A stretch of 12,052 nt of DNA from JANOYJ01 sp031373225 (GTDB taxonomy: Bacteria > Pseudomonadota > Alphaproteobacteria > Rhizobiales > Rhizobiaceae): positions 1 through 12,052 of the forward strand of contig JANMMM010000160.1 in the NCBI GenBank assembly GCA_031373225.1. The letters run 5' to 3'. Shown here one piece after another: positions 6,687 to 12,052 of the stretch. The notes under the pieces were generated by a model that had not been told where the DNA came from, made no database searches, and saw nothing but the letters and a program-made list of their open reading frames with translations. Positions within the stretch are counted from its first letter, which is position 1. Every line of letters starts with the position of its first letter. The position numbers and the translations under genes are program-made.

Positions 6687-6827
6687 GCTCCCCTCCTTTG
6701 CAGATTTTGAGTCCCAAACGCGGCTCAATAAGAGGATGTTGCTCCTGTTTGCAGGCTGCGTCAATAAAAATGCCACGAGTGTGAAGTCACGTTTTATTTT
6801 TCCTGCTACTTAACGTCACGCTGATAT

Positions 6828-6842
6828 GTTCCTTATTTGTTC
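6828..6842 (+). promoter_or_regulatory. LexA (SOS) box of uvrA
   Basis: GTTC-CTTATTT-GTTC is an exact match to the alphaproteobacterial LexA operator GTTC-N7-GTTC. It overlaps the proposed uvrA -35 and lies about 130 bp before the uvrA start. uvrA is a standard member of the LexA regulon. Confidence 0.82.
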
Positions 6843-6865
6843 GTAGCTTTGAATTGCGCTATGTC
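6837..6865 (+). promoter_or_regulatory. Promoter of uvrA overlapping the LexA box
   Basis: TTGTTC (6837-6842, 4 of 6 to -35) and TATGTC (6860-6865, 4 of 6 to -10) are separated by exactly 17 bp. The -35 is part of the second LexA half-site, so LexA binding would block RNA polymerase. Transcription would start near 6872, leaving a leader of about 100 bases. Confidence 0.5.
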
Positions 6866-6972
6866 ACCATCCTGCAGCATGAGTCGGTGCAATCCCCTGT
6901 TTCGGCGCGGGTGAACCTCGACAATCGCCGCCACAGGTTTACATACACGGTTTCTCAAGTTTCAGGCGTCCC

Positions 6973-9891
<2,919 letters not shown>

Positions 9892-9899
9892 GAAGTTTC

Positions 9900-9958
9900 T
9901 TCACTCTGGCGCAACAACGCCAAGCCCTATGTTCGTAGCTCCCAGGAGGCAGAGTGAA
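9900..9958 (+). other. Inverted repeat downstream of uvrA (possible transcript-end structure)
   Basis: TTCACTCTG (9900-9908) and CAGAGTGAA (9950-9958) are a perfect 9-bp inverted repeat starting nine bases after the uvrA stop. Two small hairpins fit inside: GCG-CAACAA-CGC-type (9909-9920) and CTCC-CA-GGAG (9939-9948). Together they could form a three-way-junction-like fold at the uvrA mRNA 3' end. No T-run follows, so I do not call it an intrinsic terminator. Confidence 0.3.
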
Positions 9959-10009
9959 CCTAAGAATTCCTGCATGGCGATAACATAGTTGAGCAAAAAA
10001 ACTTGAACT

Positions 10010-10024
10010 GTTCTTTCAATGTTC
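10010..10024 (+). promoter_or_regulatory. LexA (SOS) box upstream of the Z1-domain gene
   Basis: GTTC-TTTCAAT-GTTC is an exact GTTC-N7-GTTC match, the same operator form as upstream of uvrA. It lies 50 bp before the Z1 gene's ATG and ends two bases before the proposed -35. By chance about one match in 65,000 positions per strand is expected, so two perfect ones, each upstream of a gene, in 12 kb are unlikely to be accidental. Confidence 0.7.
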
Positions 10025-10026
10025 GC

Positions 10027-10055
10027 TTGCGCTATCAGCGCACTCTCGCGATAAA
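10027..10055 (+). promoter_or_regulatory. Candidate promoter of the Z1 operon
   Basis: TTGCGC (10027-10032) and GATAAA (10050-10055) are 17 bp apart; TAAAAT at 10052 is an alternative -10 with a 19-bp spacer. Transcription would start near 10062, leaving a very short leader that still contains the GGGGG ribosome binding site just before the ATG at 10075. The LexA box abuts the -35. Confidence 0.4.
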
Positions 10056-10074
10056 ATTGAACAAGGGGGACAGC

Positions 10075-11931
10075 ATGTCGGATTCTTTTGATATCACTAG
10101 ATTTCTGGCTAACGAACAGCCTAAAGAACAGTATCAGCAGCAGCTGCGGCGGCTGCAGGATACGGGGAATTCTACAGAGTGCATTGAGCAGGCCGTAGAA
10201 GGCGCGCTCAAGAACCTCGGAGCTGCAGGTCAGAAGTCTTTTGTCATCTACGGCGAGCCTCAAAGCGGCAAGACTGAGATGATGATTTGCCTCACCGCCA
10301 GATTGATGGACGGCGGCCATCGTTTTATCGTTCACCTTCTCAACGACAGTGTTGATCTTCTCGGTCAGAATTTGAGCCGCTTTCACAATTCCGGCCTCGC
10401 GCCGGCGGCGCAGAATTTCATGGAGATTGTTGATCCGGCTATTGATGTCAAAGTCGGGCCATTTGTCGTCTTCTGCAAGAAAAACGGCAGTAACCTTCGC
10501 GACCTGATTAACAAGATCGGAAAGATGCCCGGTGTCATCGTCATTGATGACGAGGCCGATTTCGCCACGCCGAACTCCAAAGTCAATAAGAATGAGAAGA
10601 CGCCGATCAACGAGCTTATCGGGCAGATTATAGGAAGTACAGGTCACTATGTCGGCGTTACGGCGACGCCCGCGCGGCTTAATTTGAACAATACATTCGA
10701 GAATGACTCGAAGATTTGGGTCAAGTTTCCAACCCATCGAATGTATACTGGTCAAGACCACTTTTTTCCAATGAACATTGAGGAAGTCGGCATCTCAGGC
10801 TTGGAATACCAGCTTGAGCTCATGAACGATAAGTATGACGACTTTCGCCACGAACGGAATGCGCTGTTCCGGTTCATGGTCAACGTTGCTCATCTAAACC
10901 TATCGGCACGGGACGAGGAAAATTTCTCGATGCTGATCCACACCAGCGGGCGCAAGATAGATCACAAGAACGACCTTGAAAACTTTCGGAAAATTTTGGT
11001 CGTTTTGAATGACAAGAACCACGCCAAGTTCGCGAAATATGCGGAGGAAATCTGGAACGCAGCAAAGGCGGCGCACGCGGATATGACGCCGGATAGCCTC
11101 ACGCGCTACGTGCTTAACAACATCCGTAGAAGCACGATAATTGTCCTCAACAGTGAGGCGGAATTCAAAAAGTATGGAGGAAACGCGACCAGTCCTTCAG
11201 CCTTGTTCACGCTGGTAATCGGCGGAAATATTGTCTCTCGCGGTGTGACGTTCAACAATCTGTTGAGCATGTTTTTTACCCGTGACGTCAAAAACAAGCT
11301 CCAACAAGACACATACATCCAACGTGCGAGGATGTTTGGCAAACGGGGAGCGTATCTCCGCCACTTTGAGCTGACGATTCCAAGTGCTCTGTATGCCGAT
11401 TGGCATCGCTGCTTCGTCTATCACCGGCTTGCACTGGCATCGATTGAAAGCGGGCTCGGCTCTCCCGTGTGGATCGCTGACCACCGAATCTCCGCGGTAG
11501 CCAGCGCCAGCATCGACCGTTCCACGGTAGACTTGGATCGCGGGGAAATGAGCTTCGCGATGTTTGATTTCGACGACAAGCTCGACGAAATCGCGCAATC
11601 CAATGTCTCAGCCGCTGATAAGGTCAACCAACTAGGCCATCACCTTGGCGACGCTGCGTTCCCCCGATACCTCAGAGAGTTCGTTCTGCGGCAACTTTCG
11701 ACGGGCAAACAAGGTATGAAAGTCTTTGTCAGTGCCGGGATGTTCCCGAGCATGTCAGATAACGAAAAGGCGCAAATTCAAAGGCGGCAAGGATTCCTGA
11801 CAATCAGGGAGGGGGATCGCGTCGGCAACACGTCGCATTTTCTTCGCATTTTCAGAAATGACGATGGAAAGGCCCGACTGTTTTACAAGTTTGATGGCTC
11901 GATCCAGTTCATCAAGAATCTCAAGAAATGA
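10075..11931 (+). CDS. Z1-domain (PF10593-like) P-loop ATPase/helicase-type protein, putative phage-defence or DNA-repair component
   Basis: The start is the ATG at 10075, with AAGGGGG five bases upstream; a TTG frame from 10003 would run through the LexA box and promoter. It has 618 residues. Superfamily-2-like motifs appear in order: Walker A GEPQSGKT (60-67), Walker B VIVIDDEAD (154-162), motif III VTATPA (195-200), then the Z1 hallmark LVIGGNIVSRGVTF (380-393) and QDTYIQRARMFGKRGAYL (411-428), the equivalent of the family's Q-x-x-x-GR-W-FGYR arginine-finger block. The last 190 residues (about 430-618) match nothing I know. Z1 proteins are known in operons with MutL/MORC-like ATPases, DNA methylases and nucleases, and in Mza-type defence systems. 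None of those partners precedes it; uvrA does. The next gene overlaps its stop by ATGA. Its codons are more often A/T-ended than those of uvrA, which suits an acquired gene. Confidence 0.92.
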   Translation: MSDSFDITRFLANEQPKEQYQQQLRRLQDTGNSTECIEQAVEGALKNLGAAGQKSFVIYGEPQSGKTEMMICLTARLMDGGHRFIVHLLNDSVDLLGQNLSRFHNSGLAPAAQNFMEIVDPAIDVKVGPFVVFCKKNGSNLRDLINKIGKMPGVIVIDDEADFATPNSKVNKNEKTPINELIGQIIGSTGHYVGVTATPARLNLNNTFENDSKIWVKFPTHRMYTGQDHFFPMNIEEVGISGLEYQLELMNDKYDDFRHERNALFRFMVNVAHLNLSARDEENFSMLIHTSGRKIDHKNDLENFRKILVVLNDKNHAKFAKYAEEIWNAAKAAHADMTPDSLTRYVLNNIRRSTIIVLNSEAEFKKYGGNATSPSALFTLVIGGNIVSRGVTFNNLLSMFFTRDVKNKLQQDTYIQRARMFGKRGAYLRHFELTIPSALYADWHRCFVYHRLALASIESGLGSPVWIADHRISAVASASIDRSTVDLDRGEMSFAMFDFDDKLDEIAQSNVSAADKVNQLGHHLGDAAFPRYLREFVLRQLSTGKQGMKVFVSAGMFPSMSDNEKAQIQRRQGFLTIREGDRVGNTSHFLRIFRNDDGKARLFYKFDGSIQFIKNLKK

Positions 11932-12052
11932 TCGGCGAGTTTGAGAGGTATCACGGCGCAGCCATCCGAGACCTGGTGGTGGGTTGCGGTAAGCCAGTGC
12001 GAATTGAAGCGAACGATGATCTTGGCCGGGTGAACACTTTCATCGGCCGCGA
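11928..12052 (+). CDS. Second gene of the Z1 operon, unknown function (partial, cut by right edge)
   Basis: ATGA at 11928-11931 overlaps the start of this frame with the stop of the Z1 gene, the usual sign of translational coupling. The frame stays open for 41 codons to the window end. It begins MIGEFERYHGAAIRDLVVG and continues with a GKPVRIEAND-LGRVNTFIGR segment. There are no membrane segments or Cys clusters in the visible part. I do not recognise the family; accessory genes in Z1 operons are often nuclease-like or uncharacterised, but nothing here shows a catalytic motif. Confidence 0.65.
   Translation, partial: MIGEFERYHGAAIRDLVVGCGKPVRIEANDDLGRVNTFIGR

Larger units (their letters stand above)
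6328..6972. other. 645-bp ssb-uvrA intergenic region with regulatory and possible small-RNA content
   Basis: No convincing protein of ordinary size is encoded here; longer open frames crossing it are extensions of antisense frames inside ssb. It contains, from left to right: the ssb leader; the ssb promoter with a degenerate LexA box (6439-6478); a minus-strand intrinsic terminator (6514-6559); a small hairpin GCCCT-TCAGT-AGGGC (6576-6590); an 18-codon minus-strand ORF with a very strong Shine-Dalgarno (6630-6686); and the uvrA LexA box and promoter (6828-6865). Of the uvrA leader, 6866-6972, I can say nothing beyond a CAGG just before the ATG. Confidence 0.6.

Noticed and set aside
6013..6813. 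266- and 227-codon plus-strand frames starting inside ssb and running through the intergenic region
   Set aside because: They begin antisense to the SSB OB-fold and show no domain. The part beyond ssb has no ribosome binding site and crosses the terminator hairpin.
10064..10074. GGGGGACAGC before the Z1 ATG, similar to the REP-like GGGGACAGT core
   Set aside because: Only eight or nine bases are shared and there is no inverted partner; it is explained by the Shine-Dalgarno sequence.
9901..10761. 286-codon minus-strand frame across the Z1 gene start, with a protein-like end (LLGATNIGLGVVAPE)
   Set aside because: Most of it is antisense to the Walker A/B region of the Z1 protein and it covers the LexA box and promoter. 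The non-overlapping tail alone is about 30 codons, with no start signal or known family.

Overview
The window looks like chromosomal DNA of an alphaproteobacterium, most likely Hyphomicrobiales (Rhizobiales). Four things suggest this: the gene order gyrA-coaD-ppi-ppi next to marC-ssb-uvrA, as I remember it from that group; direct-repeat LexA boxes of the alphaproteobacterial form GTTC-N7-GTTC; a long GyrA with the C-terminal insertion typical of the class; and a UvrA with the CPVSGF first zinc-finger variant that I recall from alphaproteobacteria. Genus and species cannot be read from the sequence alone.

Layout. Positions 1-4211 are a minus-strand block. Reading with transcription it is gyrA, then coaD, a secreted cyclophilin (ppiA-like), and the first codons of a second, cytoplasmic-type cyclophilin cut by the left edge. 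coaD and the two cyclophilins are 11-13 bp apart and look like one operon. Between gyrA and coaD, on the plus strand, is a 38-codon ORF for a one-helix membrane peptide; its stop codon overlaps the gyrA stop. Positions 4355-5687 carry plus-strand genes for a GNAT acetyltransferase and a MarC-family membrane protein. A perfect 22-bp inverted repeat of REP/REPIN type lies between the convergent marC and ssb genes. ssb (minus) and uvrA (plus) diverge across a 645-bp intergenic region. That region holds a good ssb promoter with a degenerate LexA box over its -10, a perfect LexA box over the uvrA -35, and a minus-strand intrinsic terminator with no known gene feeding it, which suggests an unannotated short transcript.

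After uvrA the housekeeping block ends. A 618-residue Z1-domain (PF10593-like) P-loop ATPase/helicase-type protein starts at 10075. It is followed, with an ATGA overlap, by a second gene that runs off the right edge. Z1 proteins are known from MutL/methylase-linked restriction-like systems and from Mza-type defence operons. No MutL-like gene precedes this one. About 50 bp before its start is a second perfect LexA box, with a plausible promoter just downstream.

How the parts fit: the right half is a DNA-damage neighbourhood (SSB, UvrA) whose LexA-box logic seems to be shared by the Z1 operon. The main candidate for something new is therefore an SOS-controlled Z1 two-or-more-gene defence or repair operon next to uvrA. 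A second point of interest is GyrA, whose quinolone-binding segment reads Ser-Gly-Pro where Gly-Asp-(Ser/Ala) is usual.
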